Notes: a model not told the origin generated them from the letters alone. 16,982 bases of DNA from Flavobacteriales bacterium CG_4_9_14_3_um_filter_32_8 (GCA_002790175.1 PFUQ01000044.1:608-17589), one strand, 5' to 3'. Shown: positions 1-7,961, numbered from the stretch's first letter. A program made the numbers and translations.

Positions 1-73
1 TTTTATTTTTTGCTTTTCAAATGCTTTTCAAAAGTAATAATCAAAAAGACCTTTTAAAGGAGCTAAAATTTAG

Positions 74-81
74 TAAATTTG
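74..81 (+). promoter_or_regulatory. Possible -7 box ahead of paaI
   Basis: TAAATTTG matches the Bacteroidota -7 consensus TAnnTTTG and lies 19 bases before the paaI start codon. I see no clear TTG/TTTG -33 element at the usual distance, so this may be fortuitous in AT-rich DNA, or the gene may be read from an upstream operon beyond the window. Confidence 0.3.
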
Positions 82-100
82 AAATCCTAAAAACTAATTT

Positions 101-517
101 ATGAATTCGAAAGCATTAGCAGATAAAATTGTGGATCAAATGCTGGATAAAGACCCATTTACTAAATGGTTGGGCATTGAAATCATCTCTATTAAAGAAG
201 GAAGCTGTGAGTTAAAAATGCAAATTAGAGATGAAATGCTCAATGGATTTGAAATTGCTCATGGTGGAATTACATTTAGTATGGCAGATAGTGCCTTAGC
301 ATTTGCATCAAATTCTCATGGACGAATATGTGTTTCACTCGAAACATCCATTTCTCATACCAAGCCATGTAAATCTGGCGATATAATCTATGCTAAAGCA
401 GAAGAAAAATCAATCACCAATAAAATTGCAATCTACAACATCACTATCTGCAATCAAGAAAAAGAAGTTGTAGCTTTGTTTAAAGGAACCGTGTTTAGAA
501 CAGATAAATTATTTTAA
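101..517 (+). CDS. paaI: PaaI-type hotdog-fold acyl-CoA thioesterase
   Basis: This 138-residue protein has the usual length of single-domain hotdog thioesterases of the PaaI/YbgC superfamily. The diagnostic segment is N48-G49 followed by H54-G55-G56 and, on the central helix, D63 in the context FSMADSALAF; this Asp corresponds to the catalytic acid of PaaI enzymes. PaaI hydrolyses ring-hydroxylated phenylacetyl-CoA and similar acyl-CoAs in the cytosol, a rescue activity that frees trapped CoA. The thiolase starting 11 bases downstream has features of 3-oxoadipyl-CoA thiolases, and this strengthens the PaaI reading over a generic thioesterase. ATG at 101 is the first start in the frame and gives the normal N-terminus. 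The family call is firm; the exact acyl-CoA substrate is inferred from context. Confidence 0.85.
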   Translation: MNSKALADKIVDQMLDKDPFTKWLGIEIISIKEGSCELKMQIRDEMLNGFEIAHGGITFSMADSALAFASNSHGRICVSLETSISHTKPCKSGDIIYAKAEEKSITNKIAIYNITICNQEKEVVALFKGTVFRTDKLF

Positions 518-528
518 AAATTTTATTA

Positions 529-1737
529 ATGAAAGAAGCCTATATTATTGATGCCATTAGAACTCCAGTAGGAAGTTTCGGAGGCACATTAGCTGCTGTT
601 AGAGCAGACGATTTGGGAGCGTTGGTAATTAAAGAATTGTTGAAAAGAAACCCAACAATAATTCAAGAAGAAATCGAAGATGTGATATTTGGTTGTACGA
701 ACCAGGCAGGAGAAGACAATAGAAATGTTGCCAGAATGTGTGGGTTATTAGCTGGCTTACCATGGAAAGTTGGAGGTGAAACCGTAAACAGGTTATGTGC
801 CTCTGGAATGGCATCGGCAATCAATGCTTCTCGGGCAATAAAAATAGGAGATGGAGATATTTATATTTCTGGAGGAGTTGAAAATATGTCACGAGCACCT
901 TATGTAATTTCAAAACCATCAACTGCTTTTGGTACAGATTCCAAAATGCATGATTCTAGTTTTGGTTGGCGTTTTATTAATCCTAAAATGCACCAACTTT
1001 ATGGAACTGAAGGTATGGGTGAAACCGCAGAAAATTTAGTTGAATTGTACAAAATTAGCAGAGAAGACCAAGATCAATTTGCTTATTGGAGCCAAATGAA
1101 AGCAACTACAGCTCAACAAAATGGGAGGCTAGGAGAAGAAATTGTAGCTGTTGAAATTCCTCAACGAAAAAAGGAGGCTATCATTTTTGATAAAGATGAA
1201 TTTATTAAACCTTTAACCACTTTAGCAGGATTAGAAAAATTACAAGGAGCATTTAAAAAAGAAAGAGGAAGCGTAACAGCAGGAAATTCATCTGGTTTAA
1301 ACGACGGAGCTGCAGCTATGTTAATTGCTTCAGAACAAGCCATTAGTAAATATAATTTAACTCCAATGGCACGTATTGTTTCGAGTGCTATTGCAGGAGT
1401 TGAACCAAGAATTATGGGAATAGGTCCTGTTTATGCCTCAGAAAAAGCATTAAAAAGAGCAGGATTAACCTTAAATGACATTGACATTATTGAATTAAAT
1501 GAAGCATTTGCTGCACAAAGTTTGGCATGTACTCGTAAAATGGGCTTAGCAGATAATGATGTCCGAATTAATCCAAATGGTGGTGCAATTGCAATTGGGC
1601 ATCCACTCGGAATGTCTGGCTCCCGAATCATACAAACAGCTGCAATTGAACTTCAAAAGCAAAACAAAAAATATGCATTGGTAACATTGTGTATTGGTGT
1701 TGGACAAGGTTATGCTACAATTATAGAAAGAGTTTAA
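529..1737 (+). CDS. paaJ: 3-oxoadipyl-CoA thiolase (PaaJ/PcaF family)
   Basis: This is a full-length 402-residue biosynthetic-type fold thiolase that cleaves 3-oxoadipyl-CoA with CoA to acetyl-CoA and succinyl-CoA, the last step of phenylacetate and beta-ketoadipate breakdown. Catalytic residues are visible: nucleophile Cys90 in NRLCASGMA, His357 in AIGHPLGMSG and Cys388 in LCIGVGQG, with the NEAFAAQ motif between. Segments such as VRADDLGA near residue 24, NQAGEDNRNVARM near 58 and SFGWRFINPKM are typical of the PaaJ/PcaF branch rather than of acetoacetyl-CoA thiolases. It lies 11 bases after paaI and 15 bases before the RelA/SpoT gene, so all three may share a transcript. Whether it serves phenylacetate (paaJ) or protocatechuate (pcaF) cannot be fixed from sequence alone; the PaaI neighbour favours paaJ. 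Confidence 0.88.
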   Translation: MKEAYIIDAIRTPVGSFGGTLAAVRADDLGALVIKELLKRNPTIIQEEIEDVIFGCTNQAGEDNRNVARMCGLLAGLPWKVGGETVNRLCASGMASAINASRAIKIGDGDIYISGGVENMSRAPYVISKPSTAFGTDSKMHDSSFGWRFINPKMHQLYGTEGMGETAENLVELYKISREDQDQFAYWSQMKATTAQQNGRLGEEIVAVEIPQRKKEAIIFDKDEFIKPLTTLAGLEKLQGAFKKERGSVTAGNSSGLNDGAAAMLIASEQAISKYNLTPMARIVSSAIAGVEPRIMGIGPVYASEKALKRAGLTLNDIDIIELNEAFAAQSLACTRKMGLADNDVRINPNGGAIAIGHPLGMSGSRIIQTAAIELQKQNKKYALVTLCIGVGQGYATIIERV

Positions 1738-1752
1738 ATTTTTTTATAAACG

Positions 1753-3960
1753 ATGGCTCAAATAGATACAGAACGAGAAAAAAAGGAAATTTTACAAGCC
1801 TATAAAGACTTATTAAAAGTTGCAAAGCATGCGAAAAAAGACGCTGCAACAAAGAAACGTATTCGAAAAGCCTTTGACATAGCTGTTGAAGCACACAAAA
1901 ACGACAGAAGAAAATCAGGAGAACCTTATATTTTTCATCCAATTGCTGTCGCAAGAATATGTGCCGAAGAAATTGGGTTAGGAGCAACCTCTATTATTTG
2001 TGCTTTACTTCACGACACTGTAGAAGATACAGACATTACAATTGAAGAAGTTGAGAAATTATTTGGAAAAAAAGAAGCTTTAATAATTGATGGGTTAACC
2101 AAAATATCTGGTGTTGTTGATAATAATGTTTCTTTACAAGCAGAAAATTTTAGGAAAGTATTACTAACGCTTTCCGAAGATGTTCGAGTTATCTTAATTA
2201 AGATTGCCGATCGATTGCATAATATGCGAACCATCGATTCCATGAGAAGAGATAAGCAGTTAAAGATTGCTTCAGAAACTTTATTTTTATATGCCCCTTT
2301 AGCTCATCGTTTAGGATTGCATTCCATTAAATCAGAATTAGAGGATTTATCTTTTAAATGCCAAGAACCTGAAGCATTTAAAGAATTAGTAAGCAAATTA
2401 AAAAAAACACAAGAAGTAAGAGAAAGATTTATCACCAAGTTTTCTTTGCCAATTAAAAAAGGGTTAGAAGAAAAAGGGTTCAAATTTGAAATTAAAGGAA
2501 GACCAAAATCAATTTATTCCATATGGAATAAGATGAATAAAAAAAACATTCCTTTCGAAGAGGTATATGATTTATTTGCCATCAGAATTATTATTGATAC
2601 TGAAAAAGAAGAGAATGAAAAATCTGATTGTTGGCAAGTTTACTCCGTAGTTACAGATTATTACCAACCCAATATTGATCGATTAAGAGATTGGATTTCA
2701 GCACCTAAAACCAATGGTTATGAATCTTTGCAAACTACTGTAATGAGTCCGACCGGAAAATGGGTAGAAGTTCAAATCAGAACTAAAAGAATGGACGATA
2801 TTGCCGAAAAAGGTTTTGCAGCACATTGGAAGTATAAAGAGGGAGGTGTCGAAAGTCAATTTGATAGATGGATTAATCAAGTAAGAGAACTGCTAGAAAG
2901 CACTGATACCAACGCATTGGATTTAATAGATGATTTCAAGATGAATTTATTCACCGATGAAATTTATGTTTTTACTCCAAATGGTGATATGAAGAATTTG
3001 CCAACTGGAGCAAGTGCTTTAGATTTTGCTTTTGCCGTTCATACCCAAGTTGGAATAACCTGTTTAGGTGCAAAAGTTAATAATAAGTTGGTGCCATTAA
3101 GCTATCAATTAAATAGTGGAGATCAGGTTGAGATTTTAACATCGAACAAACAAAAACCGAAAGAAGATTGGCTAAATTTTGTTCAAACACAAAAAGCAAA
3201 ATCCCGTATAAAATCAGCATTAAAAGATGAAAAAAGAATAGTTGCTGAAGAAGGGAAAATCATATTAGAAAAAGAGTTTAAGAAGTTAAAAATTTCGTAT
3301 CATAATATTAGTTTAAAAGAGTTAGAAGCTTATTATAAGGTAAGTTCTACATTAGATTTATATTACAAAATAGCTATCAATGATATCGATTTAAATCATC
3401 TAAAATCTTTTGTTGTTAAGAAAGGTGTATTACGTCCTAAACAAACCATTCAAAAAAGAGTAAAAAGTTATTTTGGAGTTAGCAAATCTCTAAAAGAAAC
3501 TCCAAAAAAGGAAGTTTTAGTGATTGGTGATAATATGGAAAAGTTAGATTACAAATTGGCAAATTGTTGTAACCCAATTCCAGGCGATGAAGTTTACGGT
3601 TTTATAACGGTAACTGAGGGAATAAAAATTCATAAAACCAGTTGTCCAAACACTGTTCAATTAATGTCTAATTATGCATATAGAGTTATAAAAGCTCAAT
3701 GGATTGATGAACAAAATATTGACTTTTTAACTGGATTAAAAATTGTTGGTTTTGATGATGTGGGTGTTGTAAATAACATTACTCAGGTAATTTCAAATGA
3801 ATTACATGTCAACATGCGGTCGCTTAGTTTTGATAGTCATGATGGTATTTTTGAAGGTCGAGTAATGGTCTTTGTTAAAGACACTTCGCACTTAACTAAC
3901 TTAATAAAAAATCTTACCAAAGTAAAAGGAGTAAGAAATGTAGATCGAATAAATAATTAA
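1753..3960 (+). CDS. relA/spoT: RelA/SpoT-type (p)ppGpp synthetase/hydrolase
   Basis: This 735-residue long RSH protein makes and degrades the alarmone (p)ppGpp. Domains in order: HD hydrolase (about 40-190) with H62, H87-D88, E91-D92 and D153 in KIADRLHNM; synthetase (about 245-365) with GRPKSIYSIWNKM at 249, NGYESLQTTV at 321 and EVQIRT at 339; TGS (about 402-465); a conserved Cys/His region around NCCNPIPGD at 604; and a C-terminal ACT domain (about 655-735). Metal-binding residues of the hydrolase are intact and the synthetase motifs are complete, so a bifunctional enzyme is expected, as in most Bacteroidota. ATG at 1753 leaves a 15-base gap to the thiolase stop. The next gene, fur, follows after 108 bases with its own probable promoter. 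The functional call is firm; the name relA, spoT or rel is a matter of convention. Confidence 0.95.
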   Translation: MAQIDTEREKKEILQAYKDLLKVAKHAKKDAATKKRIRKAFDIAVEAHKNDRRKSGEPYIFHPIAVARICAEEIGLGATSIICALLHDTVEDTDITIEEVEKLFGKKEALIIDGLTKISGVVDNNVSLQAENFRKVLLTLSEDVRVILIKIADRLHNMRTIDSMRRDKQLKIASETLFLYAPLAHRLGLHSIKSELEDLSFKCQEPEAFKELVSKLKKTQEVRERFITKFSLPIKKGLEEKGFKFEIKGRPKSIYSIWNKMNKKNIPFEEVYDLFAIRIIIDTEKEENEKSDCWQVYSVVTDYYQPNIDRLRDWISAPKTNGYESLQTTVMSPTGKWVEVQIRTKRMDDIAEKGFAAHWKYKEGGVESQFDRWINQVRELLESTDTNALDLIDDFKMNLFTDEIYVFTPNGDMKNLPTGASALDFAFAVHTQVGITCLGAKVNNKLVPLSYQLNSGDQVEILTSNKQKPKEDWLNFVQTQKAKSRIKSALKDEKRIVAEEGKIILEKEFKKLKISYHNISLKELEAYYKVSSTLDLYYKIAINDIDLNHLKSFVVKKGVLRPKQTIQKRVKSYFGVSKSLKETPKKEVLVIGDNMEKLDYKLANCCNPIPGDEVYGFITVTEGIKIHKTSCPNTVQLMSNYAYRVIKAQWIDEQNIDFLTGLKIVGFDDVGVVNNITQVISNELHVNMRSLSFDSHDGIFEGRVMVFVKDTSHLTNLIKNLTKVKGVRNVDRINN

Positions 3961-4017
3961 TTTTATTAGAAAATTACATAACCTAACAACAAATTACTTT
4001 TCAACAAAAAATCAACA

Positions 4018-4051
4018 TTTGCTTTATGTTAATGATTAATTGATATTTTTA
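4018..4051 (+). promoter_or_regulatory. Probable promoter of the fur-STAS-purA cluster
   Basis: TTTG at 4018-4021 is separated by 22 bases from TATTTTTA at 4044-4051. This fits the Bacteroidota pattern (TTTG, about 17-23 bases, TAnnTTTG) except for the last base of the -7 box. The box ends 17 bases before the fur start, giving a very short leader. The 108-base gap after relA/spoT shows no convincing stem-loop terminator, so some read-through is possible. Confidence 0.5.
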
Positions 4052-4068
4052 CTTCTTAACAACAATTA

Positions 4069-4509
4069 ATGAGTACAGACCAAGATCTTCAACAAAGGGT
4101 AAATAACATTTTCACTACTTATTTAGAGGAGAAAGGACATCGTAAAACTCCTGAGAGATTTGCCATTCTTCAAGAAATATATTCTAGTGATGAGCATTTT
4201 CATATCGACGAGCTTTATATTTCTATGAAAAATAAAAAATATAGAGTAAGTAGAGCCACTTTGTATAATACTATTGAGTTGTTGATTGCTGCAAAATTGG
4301 TAAGAAAGCATCAATTTGGAAACAATATGTCACAATTTGAACGTTCATTTGGTTCAAAACAACACGACCATATTATTTTAAGTAATGGTAAAGTTATCGA
4401 ATTTTGCGACCCTAGAATCCAAAATATTAAAGAAACACTCGAAGAAATGTTTGGAGTAACTATTTTACACCATTCTTTAAATTTTTATGCAATTAAAAAA
4501 GATAAATAA
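4069..4509 (+). CDS. fur: Fur-family metal-responsive transcriptional regulator
   Basis: This 146-residue protein has the Fur layout. An N-terminal winged helix (about 15-90) contains KTPERFAILQEIY and the recognition helix VSRATLYNTIELL. A C-terminal dimerisation/metal region contains HDHII, a Glu in KVIEFCDPRI, and HHSLNFYAI near the end. HFHIDEL near residue 43 supplies further family metal ligands. There is only one cysteine, so the two CxxC structural-zinc motifs of classical Fur are absent; this is common in related Bacteroidota proteins. It probably represses iron-uptake genes or senses another metal or peroxide; the class (Fur, Zur, PerR) cannot be settled here. It is followed after 3 bases by the STAS gene and then purA, a close-packed group. 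ATG at 4069 gives a normal N-terminus. Confidence 0.85.
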   Translation: MSTDQDLQQRVNNIFTTYLEEKGHRKTPERFAILQEIYSSDEHFHIDELYISMKNKKYRVSRATLYNTIELLIAAKLVRKHQFGNNMSQFERSFGSKQHDHIILSNGKVIEFCDPRIQNIKETLEEMFGVTILHHSLNFYAIKKDK

Positions 4510-4512
4510 AAC

Positions 4513-4857
4513 ATGAATTTCTCATATAAAATTAAAAAAGACCAAAATTTTATTCATATTTCTTTTATAGGAAATTTAATGAATAAACAACAAGTAGATC
4601 GTTTATTAGATGAAATTGAGTTTTATTCCAATGAAGGGTTTAATAAAATAATTATAGACTTGTCGGAAATGAAATACATGAACAGCACAGGTTTAAATAT
4701 TTTAATCAACATATTTACGCAAACAAGAAGCAATGGAGGAGATGTTATTATTACCAATATACCTGAAAAGATAAAAAAATTGCTCATAATCACCAAATTA
4801 AATAGCATATTTAATATAGAGGAAACAGTTGATAAAGCCAAAAAAATATTGATATAA
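4513..4857 (+). CDS. STAS-domain protein, anti-sigma factor antagonist type
   Basis: This 114-residue stand-alone STAS domain resembles SpoIIAA and RsbV. Alternating beta strands and helices run throughout, and the segment KIIIDLSEMKYMNSTGLNIL carries the loop that is phosphorylated in the family; Ser58 in MNSTGL is the expected phospho-acceptor. Such proteins bind or release a partner anti-sigma kinase, and a PP2C (SpoIIE/RsbU-like) phosphatase resets them. Neither a kinase nor an intact phosphatase is encoded here, although remnants of a TPR/coiled-coil protein of a type often joined to SpoIIE phosphatases lie at 10011-10760. It sits 3 bases after fur and 9 bases before purA, so it is almost certainly cotranscribed. 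Its target is unknown. Confidence 0.82.
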   Translation: MNFSYKIKKDQNFIHISFIGNLMNKQQVDRLLDEIEFYSNEGFNKIIIDLSEMKYMNSTGLNILINIFTQTRSNGGDVIITNIPEKIKKLLIITKLNSIFNIEETVDKAKKILI

Positions 4858-4866
4858 ATAAGAAAA

Positions 4867-6147
4867 ATGAAAGTAGATGTGTTATTAGGTCTTCAATGGG
4901 GAGACGAGGGAAAAGGAAAAATTGTAGATGTATTAACTCCAAAATATAACATTATTGGAAGATTTCAAGGTGGTCCAAATGCTGGACATACCTTAGAATT
5001 TGATGGAATTAAACACGTTTTGCATACTATTCCATCTGGAATTTTTCATGAAGGGGTAAATAATGTAGTTGGTAATGGGGTGGTTATCGACCCAGTTATC
5101 CTTAAAAAGGAAGTGGATGCATTAACTAAATTGGGAGTAGATGTGAATAAAAAACTTTTTATTTCTAAAAAAGCACACCTTATTTTGCCAACTCATCGCT
5201 TATTGGATGCAGCTTCCGAAAATTCAAAAGGAATAGAAAAAATAGGTTCTACATTAAAAGGAATTGGACCAACTTATATGGATAAAACTGGTAGAAATGG
5301 AATTCGAGTTGGTGATTTATTTTTACCTGATTTTAAACTTCGTTATGATAAATTAGTTGCAAAGCATAAACAGATTTTAAAATTTCACAAATTTGAATAC
5401 AATTTAGAAGAACTGGAAAAAGATTTTTATGTGGGTGTAAAATTATTAAAATCACTTACTGTAATTGATAGTGAACATTATATTAATAAAGCTCTTGATA
5501 AAGGTCAAACTATTTTAGCAGAAGGAGCTCAAGGAACAATGTTAGATGTTGATTTCGGGTCTTATCCTTTCGTAACTTCATCTAATACTACATCAGCAGG
5601 AACTTGCACTGGATTAGGTATTGCTCCCAATAAAATAGGAGAAGTTTTGGGTATTTTTAAAGCATATTGCACTCGAGTTGGCAGTGGACCATTTCCTACA
5701 GAATTAGACAATGCTGTTGGTGAAGAAATAAGAAAAGCAGGACACGAATTTGGAGCTACCACTGGACGACCAAGAAGATGTGGATGGATAGATTTACCTG
5801 CATTAAAATATGCTATCATGATTAATGGAGTAACTCAATTAATAATGATGAAAGCAGATGTGTTAGATAAATTCGAAACCATAAAAGTTTGCACCCATTA
5901 TATCGTTGATGGAGAAAAAATCGATTACATGCCTTACGACATTGTTTCAACTGATGTACAACCCATTTATAAAGATATAAAAGGATGGAGAACTGATTTG
6001 ACAAAGCTTTCAGACATTAGTGAAATTCCAAAAGAATTAAATAATTATGTAGCATACTTAGAACAAGAATTAAACGTTCCTATTACAATTATTTCTGTTG
6101 GACCAGATAGAAAACAAACTCTTTTAAGAGAAAGAGTGTTAGTTTAA
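4867..6147 (+). CDS. purA: Adenylosuccinate synthetase
   Basis: This 426-residue enzyme joins IMP and aspartate using GTP, the first committed step from IMP to AMP, in the cytosol. Family marks are clear: the N-terminal P-loop GLQWGDEGKGK with catalytic Asp13; His41 in GGPNAGHT, the second catalytic residue; KGIGPTYMDK; EGAQGTMLDVDFGSYPFVTS; GSGPFPTEL; and TGRPRRCGW near the IMP-binding region. Length and ends are canonical. It is the last gene of the tight fur-STAS-purA group. PurA is a known target of inhibition by (p)ppGpp, so its location just beyond the RSH gene links stringent control to AMP synthesis; that genomic link is an inference. A stem-loop with seven T follows about 50 bases after the stop. 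Confidence 0.97.
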   Translation: MKVDVLLGLQWGDEGKGKIVDVLTPKYNIIGRFQGGPNAGHTLEFDGIKHVLHTIPSGIFHEGVNNVVGNGVVIDPVILKKEVDALTKLGVDVNKKLFISKKAHLILPTHRLLDAASENSKGIEKIGSTLKGIGPTYMDKTGRNGIRVGDLFLPDFKLRYDKLVAKHKQILKFHKFEYNLEELEKDFYVGVKLLKSLTVIDSEHYINKALDKGQTILAEGAQGTMLDVDFGSYPFVTSSNTTSAGTCTGLGIAPNKIGEVLGIFKAYCTRVGSGPFPTELDNAVGEEIRKAGHEFGATTGRPRRCGWIDLPALKYAIMINGVTQLIMMKADVLDKFETIKVCTHYIVDGEKIDYMPYDIVSTDVQPIYKDIKGWRTDLTKLSDISEIPKELNNYVAYLEQELNVPITIISVGPDRKQTLLRERVLV

Positions 6148-6171
6148 TGTTATAAAAAAATATTAATTTTT

Positions 6172-7797
6172 ATGAAAAGCATCACCCAATTAAGTCCTCC
6201 CTCAAGGGAGGATTTTTTTACATCTCCCCTTGAGGGGAGAATGAGAGGGGTGATAACTATATTTTTCTTATTTATCACAATATTTTCTTTTGCTCAAAAA
6301 TCTTCTCAAATCGAAATTTTAAATGCAAATACCTTAGAATATGAAGATATGAAAGGAATTAAAGTGAAACGATTAATTGGAGATGTTCAGCTAAAACACG
6401 ACAATGCCCTTATGTTTTGTGATACTGCTTTAATTTATTCTAATTCCAATACCATGGATGCATTTGGACATGTAAGAATGGTTCAAGGAGATTCATTGCA
6501 ATTATTTGGAGATTCCTTAAAATACAATGGGAACACCAAAATCGCTATTCTTAGAGGAGCTATTCGATTAATTAATAATGATGTTACTTTAACAACCAAC
6601 TATTTAGATTACAATAGAAACGATAATGTAGCCTATTATTATGGAGGAGGAACCATGATTAATCAAAAAGAAAATAACACGCTCACAAGTGAACAAGGTT
6701 ATTATTATTCAAATGGAGAAGCTTTTTATTTTAAAAAAGATGTTGTTTTGGTCAATCCCGAATATAGAATAGAAGCAGATACTTTAAATTACAACTCAGC
6801 TTCAGAAATTGTTAATTTCTTAGGGCCAACAACCATCACTAGTAAAGATAATTTTATTTATACCGAAAATGGTTGGTACAATACTGTTACCAATAAATCA
6901 AAATTTTATAAAAATGCATACCTCTTTTCTGAGAAAAAAAGAATTGAAGGCGACACGTTGTACTATGATAGAAATGCTGGATTTGGGAAACTAATTTGTA
7001 ATGGAATAATTACTGACACAGTAGAAAACATCATTATTAAAGGAGATGTAGCTCATTTATTTGAGCAAAAAGATAGTGCTATGATTACTCAAGAAGCTAT
7101 GATGATGCAAATTACAGATAAGGATACGTTGTATATGCATGCAGATACTTTTATAGTTTCAACTCAATATGTGATGATGGATTCTATGATTAATAAAAAT
7201 ATAACTCCTACTAATACCAAAGATACCGTTCGAACTTTATTTGCTTATCATCATGCAAAAATATTTTCAAAAGACATGCAGGGTAAGGCTGATACTGTGA
7301 TTTATAATTTTTCAGATTCAACCATCAATTTATACCAAAGCCCAATTATTTGGTCGAAAGAAAATCAAATTACCGCCGACTTTATTCATTTACTTATGGT
7401 AGAAGGAGAAATTGATAAAATGTATATGGATAATAATGCTTTTATCATTTCAAAAGTGGATTCAATTACCGAAAATTTTAATCAGATAAAAGGAAAAAAT
7501 ATGATAGGGTATTTTCAGAAAAGGGAGTTGCATAAAATTGATGTCAAACAGAATTCTGAAACTATTTATTTTGCGTTGGATGATGCAGGGAAATACATAG
7601 GAGTTAATAAAATGAATGGAGAAAATATGTTAATTTTTTTAAAAGAAAATGAATTACAAACCATATCTTTTCTAAAAAGCCCTCAAGGAGAGTTAAATCC
7701 AATAAAAGAGGTATCACCAAAAGATTTGCTTCTAAAAGGGTTTAATTGGAGAATAACTGAGCGACCAACTAATATGTTCGATATTTTCTCACATTAA
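6172..7797 (+). CDS. OstA/LptA-like exported lipopolysaccharide-transport protein
   Basis: The mature part resembles the OstA-like proteins of Bacteroidota, in which LptA-type beta-jellyroll strands repeat (for example LIGDVQLKHDNALMFCDTALIY, then DSLKYNGNTKIAILRGAIRL and later TLNYNSASEIVNFLG). Such proteins are thought to help carry LPS across the periplasm; that role is by family only. The open frame from ATG 6172 is 541 residues. Its first 22 residues (SPPSREDF, TSPLEGR) are encoded by a REP-like palindrome and do not look like native protein. An ATG at 6241 would start MRGVITIFF and yield a typical signal peptide ending ...FSFAQ. I report the longer frame because ATGAAAAG after an AT-rich leader looks like an original start. 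Initiation at 6241, giving 519 residues, is a serious alternative. It lies 24 bases after purA. Confidence 0.8.
   Translation: MKSITQLSPPSREDFFTSPLEGRMRGVITIFFLFITIFSFAQKSSQIEILNANTLEYEDMKGIKVKRLIGDVQLKHDNALMFCDTALIYSNSNTMDAFGHVRMVQGDSLQLFGDSLKYNGNTKIAILRGAIRLINNDVTLTTNYLDYNRNDNVAYYYGGGTMINQKENNTLTSEQGYYYSNGEAFYFKKDVVLVNPEYRIEADTLNYNSASEIVNFLGPTTITSKDNFIYTENGWYNTVTNKSKFYKNAYLFSEKKRIEGDTLYYDRNAGFGKLICNGIITDTVENIIIKGDVAHLFEQKDSAMITQEAMMMQITDKDTLYMHADTFIVSTQYVMMDSMINKNITPTNTKDTVRTLFAYHHAKIFSKDMQGKADTVIYNFSDSTINLYQSPIIWSKENQITADFIHLLMVEGEIDKMYMDNNAFIISKVDSITENFNQIKGKNMIGYFQKRELHKIDVKQNSETIYFALDDAGKYIGVNKMNGENMLIFLKENELQTISFLKSPQGELNPIKEVSPKDLLLKGFNWRITERPTNMFDIFSH
6181..6254 (+). repeat. REP-like double palindrome with inverted ends
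   Basis: The element opens with ATCACCC (6181-6187) and closes with GGGTGAT (6248-6254). Inside are two GC-rich palindromes: TCCTCCCT/AGGGAGGA (6195-6212) and TCTCCCCT/AGGGGAGA (6223-6240), each with a 2-base centre. The two halves are approximate reverse complements of each other, so the whole 74 bases can fold back. The GC content contrasts sharply with the surroundings. It resembles dispersed palindromic repeats seen between genes in Bacteroidota, here overlapping the 5' end of the OstA-like gene. Confidence 0.75.
6195..6219 (+). terminator. Probable intrinsic terminator after purA
   Basis: An 8-bp GC-rich stem (TCCTCCCT paired with AGGGAGGA) is followed directly by seven T at 6213-6219, the form of a rho-independent terminator. 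It lies 47 bases past the purA stop and inside the longer reading of the next gene. If it works, the OstA-like gene must be translated from the downstream ATG at 6241 or transcribed by read-through. Confidence 0.5.
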
Positions 7798-7799
7798 TT

Positions 7800-7927
7800 T
7801 TTGTAGTATTTTCTGATATTTAAAAGCAAGAAATCCTAAAATATCAGATAATTTAGGAAAGTAAATCCCATAATATCGGATATTATAGGAAACTAAATCC
7901 TAAAATATCGGATATTTTAGGGAAATA
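7800..7927. repeat. Phased 32-bp tandem palindromes upstream of the AAA ATPase
   Basis: Three 32-bp units (7832-7863, 7864-7895, 7896-7927) each contain a palindrome with 11-base arms around one central base at 7846, 7878 and 7910. The third is perfect: CCTAAAATATC and GATATTTTAGG. The second carries a paired change (A-T swapped to T-A at arm position 5) that keeps complementarity. A decayed fourth copy fits at 7800-7831 with its centre at 7814, in register and retaining mainly its right arm (GATATTT). The array ends 5 bases before the -7 box of the ATPase gene, so it is well placed to be an operator for a repeated DNA-binding protein. Confidence 0.85.
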
Positions 7928-7932
7928 AATTG

Positions 7933-7940
7933 TATATTTG
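7933..7940 (+). promoter_or_regulatory. -7 box of the AAA ATPase gene
   Basis: TATATTTG is an exact match to TAnnTTTG and ends 21 bases before the ATPase start codon. A clear TTTG -33 element is missing; the last palindrome occupies that position (right arm 7911-7921), as expected if a regulator bound there takes part in, or blocks, initiation. Confidence 0.55.
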
Positions 7941-7961
7941 TAGTGTTAATAGTTTAATATT

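Noticed and set aside
1..57. Open frame from the window start to a TAA at 55-57, possibly the tail of an upstream gene.
   Set aside because: Only 18 codons, low complexity (rich in Phe and Lys), and chance open frames are common in AT-rich DNA; nothing identifies a family.
7800..7927. Phased repeats considered as a CRISPR array.
   Set aside because: The units are contiguous with no spacers between them, are themselves palindromic, and no cas gene is near.
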